A model generated the notes under the pieces. That model made no database searches, had not been told where the DNA came from, and saw only the letters and a list, made by a program, of their open reading frames with translations. Source: Hylemonella sp. (lineage in GTDB: Bacteria > Pseudomonadota > Gammaproteobacteria > Burkholderiales > Burkholderiaceae_C). Taken from it: a DNA stretch of 64,000 nt. The translations under genes were made by a program, and so were the position numbers. This document shows positions 25,566 through 35,845 of this stretch, piece by piece. Location of the stretch: contig JAUXVI010000051.1 in assembly GCA_030680575.1 (NCBI GenBank), positions 62,001 to 126,000 on the forward strand. Reading direction: 5' to 3'. The number at the start of each line of letters is the position of its first letter. The stretch's first letter is position 1.

Positions 25566-26213
25566 TCAGGCGTTTTCGAGGACGATGCCCTCGATCTGGT
25601 TGGCCACGTCCTCGCACTTGTCGGTCACGGTTTCCAGCAACTCGTAGATGGCCTTGAGCTTGATCACCTCGCGCACATCGGGTTCCTCACGGAACAGCTT
25701 GCTCATGGCGGTGCGCATCACGCGGTCGGCATCGGACTCCAGGCGGTCGATCTCCTCGCAGGTCTTGAGCGCGGCTTCGGCGGTCTTGGCGTCACCGATG
25801 TTGTCCAGCAGGTAGACCGCATCCTTGACACGTTCGCAGCACTTCACGCTGAGTTCGGTCAGTCGGATGATCTCTTCCGTCATGTGGTGCACGTCGTACA
25901 GCGCCATGGTCTCAGCCGAATCCTGGATCAGGTCGGCCACATCATCCATGGTGTTGATCAGCGAGTGGATCTGCTCACGGTCGATCGGCGTGATGAAGGT
26001 CTTGTGCAAGGTCTGGTTGACCTCGCGCGTGATGCGGTCAGCGGCCTGCTCGGCGGCATCGACATCGCGGTTGTACTGATCGCGCAGGTTGAGGTCACTG
26101 TAATGCGCCACCAGCTGGGAGAAGGCACGGGCCGCCTCCACGATGCGATCTGCATGCTGATTGAACATCTCAAAAAAGTTGCCATCGCGTGGCATCAGCT
26201 TCCCAAACAGCAT
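25566..26213 (-). CDS. DUF47/PhoU-like regulator of the Pit transporter
   Basis: 215 aa, all-helical, starting MLFGKLMPRDGNFFEMF. The repeated helix pairs (INTMDDVADLIQDSAETMAL, EIDRLESDADRVMRTAM) are the DUF47 (TIGR00153) pattern, related to PhoU. It is thought to assist or restrain the adjacent Pit transporter. First gene of the two-gene operon. Confidence 0.9.
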   Translation of the reverse strand: MLFGKLMPRDGNFFEMFNQHADRIVEAARAFSQLVAHYSDLNLRDQYNRDVDAAEQAADRITREVNQTLHKTFITPIDREQIHSLINTMDDVADLIQDSAETMALYDVHHMTEEIIRLTELSVKCCERVKDAVYLLDNIGDAKTAEAALKTCEEIDRLESDADRVMRTAMSKLFREEPDVREVIKLKAIYELLETVTDKCEDVANQIEGIVLENA

Positions 26214-26296
26214 GTAAAACTCCTGATTTTCAAAGCGTCATGAAAATGACATAAACGGTATGCAGTTTAACCGCCACGTCCGACGCCACCCGCACC

Positions 26297-26665
26297 TCAG
26301 GCACTGCGGAAGATGAAATACACCGCGCCCACCATGCACAACGCCGCCCAGACATAGTCCAGCTTGAACGGCTCCTTCAGATAGAGCATGGCAAAGGGCA
26401 GGAACACGCTGAGCGTCACCACCTCCTGCACGATCTTGAGCTGCGCCACCGTGAAACCCGCCTGCTGAAAGCCGATGCGGTTGGCCGGCACCTGCAGCAG
26501 GTACTCGAACAGGGCGATGCCCCAGCTCGCCAGCGCGGCGAGGTACCAGGGTGCCGTGGCCAGATTTTTCAGGTGGCCGTACCAGGCAAACGTCATGAAC
26601 ACATTGCTGCCGATCAGCAGCAACACGGTTTGCACCGACAGGGGCAGTGAGGTGATGGCATTCAT
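26297..26665 (-). CDS. DUF486 (DMT superfamily) small membrane protein
   Basis: 122 aa with four hydrophobic helices. The family stretches NVFMTFAWYGHLKN, VPANRIGFQQAGFT and LKIVQEVVTLSVF are clear. Resembles half-size EamA/DMT transporters; the substrate is unknown. Stands alone, 83 bp before the DUF47 gene on the same strand. Confidence 0.85.
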   Translation of the reverse strand: MNAITSLPLSVQTVLLLIGSNVFMTFAWYGHLKNLATAPWYLAALASWGIALFEYLLQVPANRIGFQQAGFTVAQLKIVQEVVTLSVFLPFAMLYLKEPFKLDYVWAALCMVGAVYFIFRSA

Positions 26666-26690
26666 ATCGCAGATTATCGAATGGACGAGA

Positions 26691-26721
26691 AAAAGCCCCG
26701 CGGCGCGAGCCGAGGGGCTTT
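26691..26721 (-). terminator. Intrinsic terminator after acnB
   Basis: AAAGCCCC (26692-26699) pairs with GGGGCTTT (26714-26721), and an inner CGGC/GCCG stem closes on GCGA. On the minus strand U-rich sequence follows, downstream of the acnB stop at 26765. It also lies in the leader of the DUF486 gene. Confidence 0.8.
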
Positions 26722-26764
26722 AAAAACCGGGCCGCGGACGGACCCGGTCAGGGGAGATCGTCGA

Positions 26765-29350
26765 TCAGGCGGCCACGGAGGCGGCCACGTCCTTGTACTC
26801 CTCGATCTGGTCGAAGTTCATGTACTTGTAGATCTTGTCGCCGTTCGCTGACAGCACGCCCATGTCGGCCAGGTATTCGGCCTGGGTCGGGATGCGACCC
26901 AGCTTGGAGCAGATCGCCGACAGTTCGGCTGAGCCCAGGTACACATTGGTGTTCTTGCCCAGACGGTTCGGGAAGTTGCGCGTGCTGGTGGACATCACGG
27001 TTGCACCCTCCTTCACCTGTGCCTGGTTGCCCATGCACAGCGAACAACCCGGCATTTCCATGCGGGCACCGGCCGCACCGAACACGCCATAGTGACCTTC
27101 TTCGGTCAGCTGGTGGGCATCCATCTTGGTCGGCGGCGCCATCCACAGCTTGACCGGGATGTCCTTCTTGCCTTCGAGCAGCTTGGAAGCGGCGCGGAAG
27201 TGGCCAATGTTGGTCATGCACGAACCGATGAACACTTCGTCGATCTTGGCGCCGGCCACGTCCGACAGCGTCTTGGCGTCATCGGGGTCGTTCGGGCAGC
27301 AGACGATCGGCTCAGTGATCTCGGCCAGGTCGATCTCGATCACGGCAGCGTATTCGGCGTCGGCATCGGGTGCCAGCAGCTCCGGCTTGGCCAGCCAGGC
27401 TTCCATGGCCTTGATGCGGCGACCGATGGTGCGCGCATCGGCGTAGCCCTGGGCGATCATGTTCTTCAGCAGCACGATATTACTGTTGATGTACTCGATG
27501 ATCGGCTCCTTGTTCAGGCGCACCGTGCAGCCGGCAGCAGAACGCTCGGCCGAGGCGTCGGACAGTTCGAACGCCTGCTCCACCTTCATGTCCGGCAGGC
27601 CTTCGATTTCGAGAATGCGGCCGGAGAAGATATTCTTCTTGCCCTTCTTCTCGACCGTCAGCAGGCCCGCCTTGATGGCGTACAGCGGGATGGCATGCAC
27701 CAGGTCACGCAGCGTGACACCGGGCTGCATCTTGCCCTTGAAGCGCACCAGCACCGATTCCGGCATGTCCAACGGCATGACGCCGGTAGCAGCCGCGAAG
27801 GCCACCAGGCCGGAGCCGGCCGGGAAGCTGATGCCGATCGGGAAACGGGTGTGGCTGTCGCCGCCGGTGCCCACGGTGTCGGGCAGCAGCATGCGGTTGA
27901 GCCAGCTGTGGATGATGCCGTCACCAGGCTTGAGGGCGATGCCACCGCGGTTGCTGATGAACTCTGGCAACTCGTGGTGCATCTTCACGTCGACCGGCTT
28001 CGGGTAAGCGGCGGTGTGGCAGAAGGACTGCATCACCAGATCGGAGCTGAAGCCCAGGCAAGCCAGGTCTTTCAGTTCGTCACGGGTCATCGGACCGGTG
28101 GTGTCCTGTGAGCCGACCGAGGTCATCTTCGGTTCGCAATAGGTGCCGGGCAGCACGCCCTGACCTTCGGGCAGACCGCAGGCGCGGCCGACCATCTTCT
28201 GCGCCAGCGTGAAGCCCTTGCCGTGGCTCTTGGGAACCTGCGGCAGGCGGAACAGCGTGGAGGCCGGCAGGCCCAGTGCTTCACGCGCCTTGCTTGTCAG
28301 ACCGCGGCCGATGATCAACGGAATACGGCCGCCGGCGCGCACTTCGTCGAACAGCACCTCGCTCTTGACCGTGAATTCGGCAATCACCTTGCCGTCCTTC
28401 AGGGCCTTGCCTTCGTAGGGACGCAGTTCGATGGTGTCGCCCATGTTCATCTGGCTGACGTCGAGTTCGATCGGCAGTGCGCCGGCGTCTTCCATGGTGT
28501 TGTAGAAGATCGGGGCAATCTTGGAGCCCAGGCAGACGCCACCGAAACGCTTGTTCGGCACGAAGGGGATGTCTTCGCCGGTGAACCACAACACGCTGTT
28601 GGTGGCCGACTTGCGGGAAGAGCCGGTACCGACCACGTCACCGACGTAGGCCACCAGGTTGCCCTTGGCGCGCAGGTCTTCGATGAATTTCACCGGGCCG
28701 CGCTTGCCGTCTTCTTCCGGCGTGATGCCGTCGCGCTTGTTCTTCAGCATGGCCAGCGCGTGCAGCGGAATGTCGGGGCGGCTCCAGGCGTCGGGTGCGG
28801 GCGACAGGTCGTCGGTGTTGGTCTCGCCGGTGACCTTGAGCACGGTCAGCGTGATGCTCTTGGGCACTTCGGGGCGGCTGGTGAACCACTCGGCATCGGC
28901 CCAGCTTTGCAGCACGGCCTTGGCGTGGGCATTGCCCTTGTCGGCCTTTTCCTTGACATCATGGAACTGGTCGAACATCAGCAGGGTCTTCTTCAGGCCT
29001 TCGGCGGCCACGGCGGCCACGGCGCTGTCGTCCAGCAGGTCGATCAGGGGCGTCAGGTTGTAGCCGCCCAGCATGGTGCCCAGCAGTTCGGTCGCCTTCT
29101 CGCGGCTGATCAGGGCACACTTCTCGGTGCCATGGGCCACGGCAGCCAGGTAGCTGGCCTTGACCTTGGCGGCATCGTCCACGCCAGCCGGCACACGGTG
29201 GGTGATCAGGTCGACCAGCGTGGCTTCCTCGCCCTTGGGCGGGTTCTTCAATAGCTCGATCAGTTCAGCGGTCTGCTTGGCAGACAGCGGCAGCGGGGGA
29301 ATGCCGAGCGCGGCGCGTTCTGCGACATGGGCGCGGTAGGCTTGCAACAT
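26765..29350 (-). CDS. acnB: Aconitate hydratase B (2-methylisocitrate dehydratase)
   Basis: Interconverts citrate and isocitrate in the TCA cycle. The ATG at 29350 ([15 protein letters not shown]) has AAGGAGA about 6 nt upstream, so I reject the in-frame start at 29368. 861 aa, the AcnB size. The swivel domain is N-terminal ([19 protein letters not shown] region) and the [4Fe-4S] cysteines lie near the C-terminus in [13 protein letters not shown] and [10 protein letters not shown]. Last gene of the leftward mdh-citE-hypothetical-acnB run, ending in a strong terminator. Confidence 0.97.
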   Translation of the reverse strand: MLQAYRAHVAERAALGIPPLPLSAKQTAELIELLKNPPKGEEATLVDLITHRVPAGVDDAAKVKASYLAAVAHGTEKCALISREKATELLGTMLGGYNLTPLIDLLDDSAVAAVAAEGLKKTLLMFDQFHDVKEKADKGNAHAKAVLQSWADAEWFTSRPEVPKSITLTVLKVTGETNTDDLSPAPDAWSRPDIPLHALAMLKNKRDGITPEEDGKRGPVKFIEDLRAKGNLVAYVGDVVGTGSSRKSATNSVLWFTGEDIPFVPNKRFGGVCLGSKIAPIFYNTMEDAGALPIELDVSQMNMGDTIELRPYEGKALKDGKVIAEFTVKSEVLFDEVRAGGRIPLIIGRGLTSKAREALGLPASTLFRLPQVPKSHGKGFTLAQKMVGRACGLPEGQGVLPGTYCEPKMTSVGSQDTTGPMTRDELKDLACLGFSSDLVMQSFCHTAAYPKPVDVKMHHELPEFISNRGGIALKPGDGIIHSWLNRMLLPDTVGTGGDSHTRFPIGISFPAGSGLVAFAAATGVMPLDMPESVLVRFKGKMQPGVTLRDLVHAIPLYAIKAGLLTVEKKGKKNIFSGRILEIEGLPDMKVEQAFELSDASAERSAAGCTVRLNKEPIIEYINSNIVLLKNMIAQGYADARTIGRRIKAMEAWLAKPELLAPDADAEYAAVIEIDLAEITEPIVCCPNDPDDAKTLSDVAGAKIDEVFIGSCMTNIGHFRAASKLLEGKKDIPVKLWMAPPTKMDAHQLTEEGHYGVFGAAGARMEMPGCSLCMGNQAQVKEGATVMSTSTRNFPNRLGKNTNVYLGSAELSAICSKLGRIPTQAEYLADMGVLSANGDKIYKYMNFDQIEEYKDVAASVAA

Positions 29351-29415
29351 GAAAATCTCCTTCTTCAATAATCAAAAATGGTTCCAGCCCTTGTCGCTCG
29401 GGCATTTTCTGCTAT

Positions 29416-29970
29416 TTATTCCGCAGCATCCTGCAATGCCAATGCATTGCGCATGACAGCCGGCGGGGTCACCGGATCGAGCAGGGAGGGCGGCGGGTTC
29501 TTCTCCATGGCAGCAGCAACAGCCACTTGGGAGGTGTTCATGCAGGCATCCGCCAGGCGTTTACCGAGTTTGGTGCTCATCAGCATGGACTTGTTCGCCA
29601 ACTGCAGCCAGACGGCGCCGGCATGCTGGTCTTCCAGGCGCAAGGCGCCGGTCGAGGTCACCACCGGAGCCATGTGGAAAGTCTCCTTGCCCAAACGCAG
29701 ATGGAAATAACCTGGCGCCTTGGAATCTGCTTCGACACTGACAGAGGCCCCCAGTTCGCACGGCACATGCCCCACCTGCACGCGTTCAGCGAGCTCCAGC
29801 GCAGCGGGCGAAAGCGCAGCCGGTGCGGTAGCCGGCGTGGCCGCTGCAACCACCGTCTTGGCCGGCGTTTGCTTGCCATGCGCGAAATGCGTCTTGCGGG
29901 ACGGCACGTTCTGCGCCAGCAGCGACATGGGCATGGCCGCCACCAGAACCAGGGTAATCAATGCTTTCAT
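29416..29970 (-). CDS. Exported protein of unknown function between citE-like gene and acnB
   Basis: 184 aa with a signal peptide (MKALITLVLVAAMPMSLLAQ). The second of two tandem ATGs (29970) is preferred because AAGGAG lies 6 nt before it. An Ala/Pro/Thr linker (to about residue 50) leads to a compact domain with two Cys (VPCELGASVSVE, LADACMNTS) and QHAGAVWLQLANKSMLMS. I do not recognise the fold. Its position 35 bp after the CitE-like gene and 65 bp before acnB suggests co-transcription with TCA genes, but a periplasmic protein has no obvious TCA role. Confidence 0.78.
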   Translation of the reverse strand: MKALITLVLVAAMPMSLLAQNVPSRKTHFAHGKQTPAKTVVAAATPATAPAALSPAALELAERVQVGHVPCELGASVSVEADSKAPGYFHLRLGKETFHMAPVVTSTGALRLEDQHAGAVWLQLANKSMLMSTKLGKRLADACMNTSQVAVAAAMEKNPPPSLLDPVTPPAVMRNALALQDAAE

Positions 29971-30005
29971 CATGCGCTCCTTGTGTGATTCAACAATCTG
30001 ACACT

Positions 30006-31061
30006 TTAACGAGTTGCGATCTGGAAATAGGACTGCACACCAGCCGGCAAATGGCGCCCGGTCTGATGCGCCCGCTCCAGTACTTGCCAGAAATAGCGGT
30101 AACTGGCACGGTCATGCAGCTGGCCTTCAAAGCTCACGGGCGCCCATTGCGCATGCGCGGCAACTTCGATGATGGCGGCGGCACGCTCGATCTCCGAATC
30201 ACTCGGCGCCAGCGCCTCCAGGATGGGACGAATCTGGCTGGGATGAATGCTCCACATGCGCGTGTAGCCGAACTCCCGGGCAGCCTTGGCGGCAGCCGCT
30301 TTCATGGCTTCAGTATCACTGAATTCAGTGACCACACAATGGGAAGGCACTTTGCCGTGGGCATGGCAGGCAGAGGCAATTTCCAGCTTGGCGCGCACCA
30401 CCAGCGGATGGCTGAACTGGCCCAGCTCGCCGGACAGCGCGTCAGAACGAGAACTCATGGCGCTGGCAGGAATGGCACCGCCGTGAGCCGACACAAAATC
30501 CATCAGACCGAAGCTGATGGATTGCACACGCGGATGCGCGGCAATATCAAACGCCCGGTGCACGGCAGCCGGAGACTCCAGCAGCACCTGCAGCGGCAAA
30601 GGTTCGACCCGCCCCGCAGAACGCGCTGCCGCATCGACAGCCGCCACGGCACGCTCGACATCGGCCACCGTTTCGACCTTGGGAATCATCAGGTGGCACA
30701 AGGCCTGGGCGGCACCGCCGACAATGGCCGCCACATCGGCCTCGAACGCCGCATGGTCCACCGGGTGCACGCGCACGGCAACGCGTGGCGCCGCCGGCAA
30801 GGCCGCCTTGCGAGCGGCCTCCTGCGCGTCGTTGGCGAGCGCCACCACCATCTGGGCATGGTCGCGCTCACCGCCGACCGGGGCACCGTCTTCGCAATCG
30901 AGTGAAACGTCGAAGACGCAGGTCCCGAACTCGGCAATCATCTCGGCCTGCAACTGCAGGCTCTTGCGCATCCGGACCTCGACGCCGCTGTAATGGTCGC
31001 AGACCGGCAAAAAGCCGGCCGCAGCCTGGGCGCCAAGGAGGATGTCGCGCGGATGAGCCAT
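30006..31061 (-). CDS. HpcH/HpaI aldolase / CitE-like (malyl-CoA or citramalyl-CoA lyase family) protein
   Basis: 351 aa from the ATG at 31061. The CitE-type TIM barrel shows [20 protein letters not shown] (metal/acidic site), [31 protein letters not shown] and [14 protein letters not shown], then MWSIHPSQI near the end. Family members cleave or make C-C bonds in (S)-malyl-CoA, citramalyl-CoA or citryl-ACP; the exact substrate cannot be told. No citD/citF genes are present, so it is not citrate lyase. Starts 2 nt after the mdh stop. Confidence 0.87.
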   Translation of the reverse strand: MAHPRDILLGAQAAAGFLPVCDHYSGVEVRMRKSLQLQAEMIAEFGTCVFDVSLDCEDGAPVGGERDHAQMVVALANDAQEAARKAALPAAPRVAVRVHPVDHAAFEADVAAIVGGAAQALCHLMIPKVETVADVERAVAAVDAAARSAGRVEPLPLQVLLESPAAVHRAFDIAAHPRVQSISFGLMDFVSAHGGAIPASAMSSRSDALSGELGQFSHPLVVRAKLEIASACHAHGKVPSHCVVTEFSDTEAMKAAAAKAAREFGYTRMWSIHPSQIRPILEALAPSDSEIERAAAIIEVAAHAQWAPVSFEGQLHDRASYRYFWQVLERAHQTGRHLPAGVQSYFQIATR

Positions 31062-31063
31062 GT

Positions 31064-32050
31064 TTACAGCAGGTGCTTGACGCCGTCCTGCTCGCCTTGC
31101 AACTCGGCCAGGGTGATGTTGATGCGCTCTTGCGAGAAGGCATCGATGGCCAAGCCTTCGACCACCTTGTACTCGCCGTTTTCGCAGGTCACCGGGAAGC
31201 CGAACATGGTGTCCTTCGGAATGCCGTACTGGCCATCCGACGGGATGCCCATGGTGACCCACTTGCCGTTGGTGCCCAGAGCCCAGTCGCGCATGTGGTC
31301 AATGGCGGCGTTGGCAGCCGAAGCAGCCGACGACAAGCCACGCGCTTCAATGATGGCCGCACCGCGCTTGCCCACGGTGGGCAGGAACACGTTGGCATTC
31401 CATTCCTGGTCGTTGATCATCTTGGCCACGCTCTCGCCCTTGATGGTGGCAAAGCGGTAGTCGGCGTACATGGTGGGCGAGTGGTTGCCCCACACGGTGA
31501 GTTTTTCGATGTCAGCCACGGCCTTGCCGGTCTTGGCAGCGATCTGGCTGGCAGCGCGGTTGTGGTCCAGGCGCAGCATGGCGGTGAAGTTCTTGCGCGG
31601 CAGATCCGGGGCGCTCTTCATGGCGATGTAGGCGTTGGTGTTGGCGGGGTTGCCGACCACCAGCACCTTGACGTTGCGCGAAGCCACAGCGTTCAAGGCC
31701 TTGCCTTGGGCCGTGAAGATGGCGCCGTTGACGGCCAGCAGCTCGGCACGTTCCATGCCGGGGCCACGCGGACGCGAACCCACCAGCAGGGCGTAATCAA
31801 CATCCTTGAAAGCGGTCATCGGATCGCTGTGCGCTTCCATGCCGGCCAGCAGCGGGAACGCGCAATCGTCGAGTTCCATCATCACACCCTTGAGGGCCTT
31901 CTGGGCTTTCTCATCGGGGATTTCGAGCAATTGCAGAATGACGGGCTGGTCCTTGCCCAGCATTTCGCCGGAAGCGATGCGGAACAACAGGGCGTAACCG
32001 ATTTGGCCTGCGGCGCCAGTAACAGCAACGCGGACGGGCTTTTTGCTCAT
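31064..32050 (-). CDS. mdh: Malate dehydrogenase
   Basis: NAD-dependent oxidation of malate to oxaloacetate. The ATG at 32050 ([20 protein letters not shown]) gives 328 aa, typical of the beta/gammaproteobacterial cytosolic-type MDH. The Rossmann GAAGQIGY, the substrate-binding Arg loop [15 protein letters not shown] and the catalytic His in [14 protein letters not shown] are intact. Promoter at 32144-32116; first gene of the leftward TCA run. Confidence 0.97.
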   Translation of the reverse strand: MSKKPVRVAVTGAAGQIGYALLFRIASGEMLGKDQPVILQLLEIPDEKAQKALKGVMMELDDCAFPLLAGMEAHSDPMTAFKDVDYALLVGSRPRGPGMERAELLAVNGAIFTAQGKALNAVASRNVKVLVVGNPANTNAYIAMKSAPDLPRKNFTAMLRLDHNRAASQIAAKTGKAVADIEKLTVWGNHSPTMYADYRFATIKGESVAKMINDQEWNANVFLPTVGKRGAAIIEARGLSSAASAANAAIDHMRDWALGTNGKWVTMGIPSDGQYGIPKDTMFGFPVTCENGEYKVVEGLAIDAFSQERINITLAELQGEQDGVKHLL

Positions 32051-32115
32051 GGTGAAAACTCCAGAAGTGTGGTGAACGGTAACCGGGACGTAACCAAGCC
32101 CCGGATGCACCGAGG

Positions 32116-32144
32116 AGTGTACCGCGAAAACCCTGATTTATCAA
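32116..32144 (-). promoter_or_regulatory. Promoter of mdh
   Basis: On the minus strand, -35 TTGATA (32144-32139) and -10 TACACT (32121-32116) are 17 bp apart. The leader to the mdh ATG is about 60 nt. The palindrome at 32156-32167 lies 11 bp upstream of the -35 box. Confidence 0.5.
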
Positions 32145-32145
32145 T

Positions 32146-32173
32146 TTGTCTTATGTCTTATATAAGATATGAT
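32146..32173 (+). promoter_or_regulatory. Promoter of the gntR gene
   Basis: TTGTCT (32146-32151), 16-bp spacer, TATGAT (32168-32173). Transcription would start near 32180, so the ATG at 32169 could not be translated from it and the start at 32211 is favoured. The spacer contains the 12-bp palindrome. Confidence 0.5.
32156..32167. promoter_or_regulatory. Candidate GntR operator: perfect palindrome TCTTATATAAGA
   Basis: A 12-bp perfect inverted repeat in the 160-bp mdh-gntR divergent region. It fills most of the gntR promoter spacer and sits just upstream of the mdh -35. This is the position expected for autorepression together with control of mdh. Binding by the adjacent regulator is inferred. 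Confidence 0.55.
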
Positions 32174-32210
32174 TCAGCCTGTTTCGCCCGCGTGCAAGCG
32201 CCCCGCATCC

Positions 32211-33014
32211 ATGAACCAGACGCCCTCTTTTGCTCTTGACCCTGCCGCCCCCGGCACGGAAGGCGGCGCGTCTGCGCAGCCCACCCAGACCCCCGCCTTC
32301 AGCCCGCTGTACCAGCAGATCAAAGGACTGATTCTGCAAAGCCTGCAGTCGGGTGAATGGAAGCCCGGCGAAGCCATTCCGAGCGAAATGGACCTGGCGG
32401 CGCGCTTTCGGGTCAGCCAGGGCACGGTGCGCAAGGCGATTGATGAACTGGCAGCCGAAAACCTGCTGCTGCGTCGCCAGGGCAAAGGCACGTTTGTCGC
32501 CACCCATGCAGAACAGCACGTCCAGTACCGTTTTTTGCGGCTGATGCCGGACCAGGGCGACAACCAGAGCGAGGGGCCGGCCGAGCGCACCATCATCGAC
32601 TGCAAGCGCCTGCGCGCCAGTGCCGACGTGGCACGCGCCCTGGCGCTGCGCACCGGCGACAGTGTGCTGCAGGCGCGCCGGGTCCTCTCCTTCGCTGGCC
32701 GCCCCACCATTCTGGAAGACCTGTGGCTGCCAGGCACACCCTTCAAGGGCCTGACGGCTGAGCGCCTGAGCCTGTACCACGGCCCGATGTACGCTCTGTT
32801 CGAAACCGAATTCGGCGTGCGCATGGTGCGCGCCGAGGAAAAAATCCGCGCCGTCCTGCCCGATGCCGCCCAGGCCACCTTGCTCAAGATTCCGAAAAAC
32901 ACGCCCCTGCTGAGCGTGGAACGCATTGCCTACACCTACAACGACGTCCCCATGGAACTGCGCCGCGGCCTGTACCTGACCGACACCCACCACTACCACA
33001 ACGAACTCGGCTGA
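32211..33014 (+). CDS. GntR-family (HutC-type) transcriptional regulator of the TCA cluster
   Basis: 267 aa from the ATG at 32211. The N-terminal winged helix (about residues 30-100) shows PLYQQIKGLILQSL, GEWKPGEAIPSEMDLAARF and the recognition segment VSQGTVRKAIDELAAENLLL with RRQGKGTFVA. The C-terminal UTRA ligand domain (about 115-260) is HutC-like. It lies between mdh and sdhC, so it probably senses a TCA intermediate or related acid and controls both arms; the ligand is unknown. The longer frame from 32169 would start inside the -10 box. Confidence 0.9.
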   Translation: MNQTPSFALDPAAPGTEGGASAQPTQTPAFSPLYQQIKGLILQSLQSGEWKPGEAIPSEMDLAARFRVSQGTVRKAIDELAAENLLLRRQGKGTFVATHAEQHVQYRFLRLMPDQGDNQSEGPAERTIIDCKRLRASADVARALALRTGDSVLQARRVLSFAGRPTILEDLWLPGTPFKGLTAERLSLYHGPMYALFETEFGVRMVRAEEKIRAVLPDAAQATLLKIPKNTPLLSVERIAYTYNDVPMELRRGLYLTDTHHYHNELG

Positions 33015-33150
33015 GAAACTCTGTTACCACGCGAAAACCCCATAAAGAATCACCCGACTCCACCGTTCCATTGCTGCATTGCAATAGAATTTGCCCCGGC
33101 AACCTGCCAGAAATTACAAAGCGGTTACATCCAAAAGAGAAAGCCCAACC

Positions 33151-33594
33151 ATGACTGAGCTTGTCACCCCCTCCCAGGCCAAACGGCCCGAGTTCCGCAA
33201 CATCAACGCGTTCAAGGATCTCCCCACCTACCGCATGGCCCCGGCCGCCTGGGTGTCGATCCTGCACCGCGTCAGCGGCGCTCTCATGTTCCTCCTGCTG
33301 CCTTTCATCATCTGGCTGTTCGATGTGTCGGTGTCGTCGGAGTATTCCTTCGCCCGCTTCACGTCCCTGTTCAGTGCCGGCGTCGGCCCGGTGCCGGGCT
33401 GGTTCTTCAAGCTGGTGGCTTTGGCTCTGATCTGGGCTTACCTGCACCACATCATTGCCGGCATTCGCCACCTGTGGATGGACCTCACCCACGCGGTGAC
33501 CAAGGAATTCGGCCGCAGCTCGGCCATCGTCACACTGGTGCTCAGCCTCGGCCTGACCGCGGTTCTCGGCGCCAAGCTGTTTGGCCTTTACTAA
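33151..33594 (+). CDS. sdhC: Succinate dehydrogenase cytochrome b556 subunit
   Basis: Membrane anchor of complex II. The ATG at 33151 (MTELVTPSQAKRPEFRNINA) gives 147 aa with three helices. SILHRVSGALMFLL carries the quinone-site Ser and the start of helix I, and LHHIIAGIRHLWMDL carries the heme-ligand His. First gene of sdhCDAB, 136 bp after gntR. The gap shows no clear promoter to me, so it may be read through from gntR or have its own. Confidence 0.95.
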   Translation: MTELVTPSQAKRPEFRNINAFKDLPTYRMAPAAWVSILHRVSGALMFLLLPFIIWLFDVSVSSEYSFARFTSLFSAGVGPVPGWFFKLVALALIWAYLHHIIAGIRHLWMDLTHAVTKEFGRSSAIVTLVLSLGLTAVLGAKLFGLY

Positions 33595-33610
33595 AAAGAA
33601 GGAGCGACAC

Positions 33611-33976
33611 ATGTCGGTTAACTACGGCTCCAAGCGCATCGTCGTGGGTGCGCATTACGGACTTCGCGACTGGCTGAGCCAGCGCATCACGGCTGCCCTG
33701 ATGGTCCTGTTCACCCTGCTGTTGCTGGGCCAGGTCCTGCTCACCCGCGGGCCCATCGGCTACGAAACCTGGGCCGGTATCTTTGCCGCCCAATGGATGA
33801 AGGTGCTGACCTTCGTTGTCATCATCGCGCTGGCTTACCACGTCTGGGTGGGCATGCGCGACATCTGGATGGACTACATCAAGCCCATCTGGCTTCGCCT
33901 GTCGCTGCAGGTGTTCACCATCGTCTGGCTGGTCGGCTGTGCCGGCTGGGCCATCCAAGTCCTGTGGCGTCTGTGA
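33611..33976 (+). CDS. sdhD: Succinate dehydrogenase membrane anchor subunit
   Basis: 121 aa from the ATG at 33611, which has AAGGAG 7 nt upstream. Three hydrophobic helices; IIALAYHVWVGMRDIWMDY carries the heme/quinone-region His and Asp-Tyr typical of SdhD. Pairs with SdhC. 16 bp after sdhC and 28 bp before sdhA. Confidence 0.95.
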   Translation: MSVNYGSKRIVVGAHYGLRDWLSQRITAALMVLFTLLLLGQVLLTRGPIGYETWAGIFAAQWMKVLTFVVIIALAYHVWVGMRDIWMDYIKPIWLRLSLQVFTIVWLVGCAGWAIQVLWRL

Positions 33977-34004
33977 TGCCACTGCACGATTGAGGCTGTA
34001 ACCC

Positions 34005-35804
34005 ATGTCCTACTCCTTATCCAAACGCAAATTTGACGTCGTCATCATCGGGGCCGGCGGCTCCGGCATGCGCGCCTCGTTGCAACTGGCCCGCGCCGGC
34101 CTGAACGTGGCCGTGCTGTCCAAGGTGTTCCCGACCCGTTCGCACACCGTGGCCGCTCAAGGTGGCGTCAGCGCCAGCCTGGGCAACATGTCGGAAGACA
34201 ACTGGCACTACCACTTCTACGACACCATCAAGGGCTCTGACTGGCTGGGCGACCAGGACGCGATCGAGTTCATGTGCCGCGAAGCACCGAAGGTCGTGTA
34301 CGAGCTGGAACACTTCGGCATGCCGTTCGACCGCAACCCCGACGGCACGATCTACCAGCGTCCGTTCGGCGGCCACACCGCCAACTACGGCGAGAAGCCG
34401 GTGCAACGTGCCTGCGCTGCAGCCGACCGTACTGGCCACGCCATGCTGCACACCCTGTACCAGCAGAACGTGCAGGCCAAGACCACCTTCTTCGTCGAAT
34501 GGATGGCGCTGGATCTGATCCGCGATGCTGACGGCGACGTGGTGGGCGTGACCGCGCTGGAAATGGAAACCGGCGAAACCTACATCCTGGAAGCCAAGCA
34601 CACGCTGCTGGCCACCGGCGGTGCCGGCCGCATCTTCGCGGCCTCCACCAACGCCTTCATCATCACCGGCGACGGCCTGGGCATGGCGGCGCGTGCCGGC
34701 ATCCCGCTGCAAGACATGGAGTTCTGGCAGTTCCATCCGACAGGCGTGGCCGGTGCCGGCGTGCTGCTGACCGAAGGCTGCCGCGGTGAAGGCGCCATCC
34801 TGCTCAACAGCAATGGCGAGCGCTTCATGGAGCGTTATGCCCCGACGCTGAAGGACCTGGCACCGCGCGACTTCGTGTCGCGTTGCATGGACCAGGAAAT
34901 CAAGGAAGGCCGTGGCTGTGGTCCGAACAAGGACTACGTGCTGCTCAAGCTCGACCACCTGGGCGCCGAGACCATCCACAAGCGCCTGCCCTCGGTGTAC
35001 GAAATCGGCGTGAACTTTGCCAACGTCAACATCACCAAGGAACCGATTCCGGTGGTGCCCACCATCCACTACCAGATGGGCGGCATTCCGACCAACATCA
35101 ACGGCCAGGTCGTCACGCCCGACGGCAGCGGCAGCCAGAAGGTCGTCAACGGCCTGTACGCAGTGGGCGAATGCGCCTGTGTCAGCGTGCACGGCGCCAA
35201 CCGCCTGGGCACCAACTCGCTGCTCGACCTGCTGGTGTTCGGCCGCGCGGCCGGCAACCACATCGTCCAGGCCAGCGACAAGACCAAGGCGCACAAACCG
35301 CTGCCGGCCGATGCCGCCGACCGCACGCTGGCCCGCCTGGCTCGCCTGGACGGTTCCACCACCGGCGAATATGCCCAGGACGTCGCCAACGACATGCGCG
35401 CCACCATGCAGCAGCACGCTGGCGTGTTCCGCACCCAGGCCTCCATGGACGAGGGCGTGGCCAAGATCAATGCCCTGCGCTCGCGCGTGGCCAGCATCAC
35501 GCTCAAGGACAAGTCCAAGGTGTTCAACACTGCACGCATTGAGGCGCTGGAAGTCGAGAACCTGATGGAAGCCGCCCAGGCCACCATGACCTCGGCTGCG
35601 GCACGCCGCGAGTGCCGTGGCGCCCACACCGTGAACGACTACGAGCGTCCGGCTGACGACGCCCAGTTCCCGCTGGGCCGCAACGATGCCGAGTGGATGA
35701 AGCACACCCTGTGGGACAGCGCCACCAACAGCCTGTCGTACAAACCCGTCAACTTGAAACCGCTGACCGTGGCGTCGGTGCCGCCGAAGGTTCGCACCTT
35801 CTAA
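34005..35804 (+). CDS. sdhA: Succinate dehydrogenase flavoprotein subunit
   Basis: 599 aa. Oxidises succinate with covalent FAD. The dinucleotide fold [18 protein letters not shown], the FAD-attachment His in [17 protein letters not shown], the catalytic region [20 protein letters not shown] and [20 protein letters not shown] are all present. The length is typical. Embedded in sdhCDAB-sdhE-gltA. Confidence 0.98.
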   Translation: MSYSLSKRKFDVVIIGAGGSGMRASLQLARAGLNVAVLSKVFPTRSHTVAAQGGVSASLGNMSEDNWHYHFYDTIKGSDWLGDQDAIEFMCREAPKVVYELEHFGMPFDRNPDGTIYQRPFGGHTANYGEKPVQRACAAADRTGHAMLHTLYQQNVQAKTTFFVEWMALDLIRDADGDVVGVTALEMETGETYILEAKHTLLATGGAGRIFAASTNAFIITGDGLGMAARAGIPLQDMEFWQFHPTGVAGAGVLLTEGCRGEGAILLNSNGERFMERYAPTLKDLAPRDFVSRCMDQEIKEGRGCGPNKDYVLLKLDHLGAETIHKRLPSVYEIGVNFANVNITKEPIPVVPTIHYQMGGIPTNINGQVVTPDGSGSQKVVNGLYAVGECACVSVHGANRLGTNSLLDLLVFGRAAGNHIVQASDKTKAHKPLPADAADRTLARLARLDGSTTGEYAQDVANDMRATMQQHAGVFRTQASMDEGVAKINALRSRVASITLKDKSKVFNTARIEALEVENLMEAAQATMTSAAARRECRGAHTVNDYERPADDAQFPLGRNDAEWMKHTLWDSATNSLSYKPVNLKPLTVASVPPKVRTF

Positions 35805-35845
35805 GCCCCCACATCCAGCATCCACGACGCACGGAGAAAAATACC

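Noticed and set aside
30006-31061. Calling the CitE-like protein citrate lyase beta subunit
   Set aside because: No citD, citF, citC or citX genes accompany it; the family is broad.
33015-33150. Own sdhC promoter or a second copy of the GntR palindrome before sdhC
   Set aside because: No TCTTATATAAGA copy is present, and the best -10-like box (TAGAAT near 33085) has no -35 at acceptable spacing.
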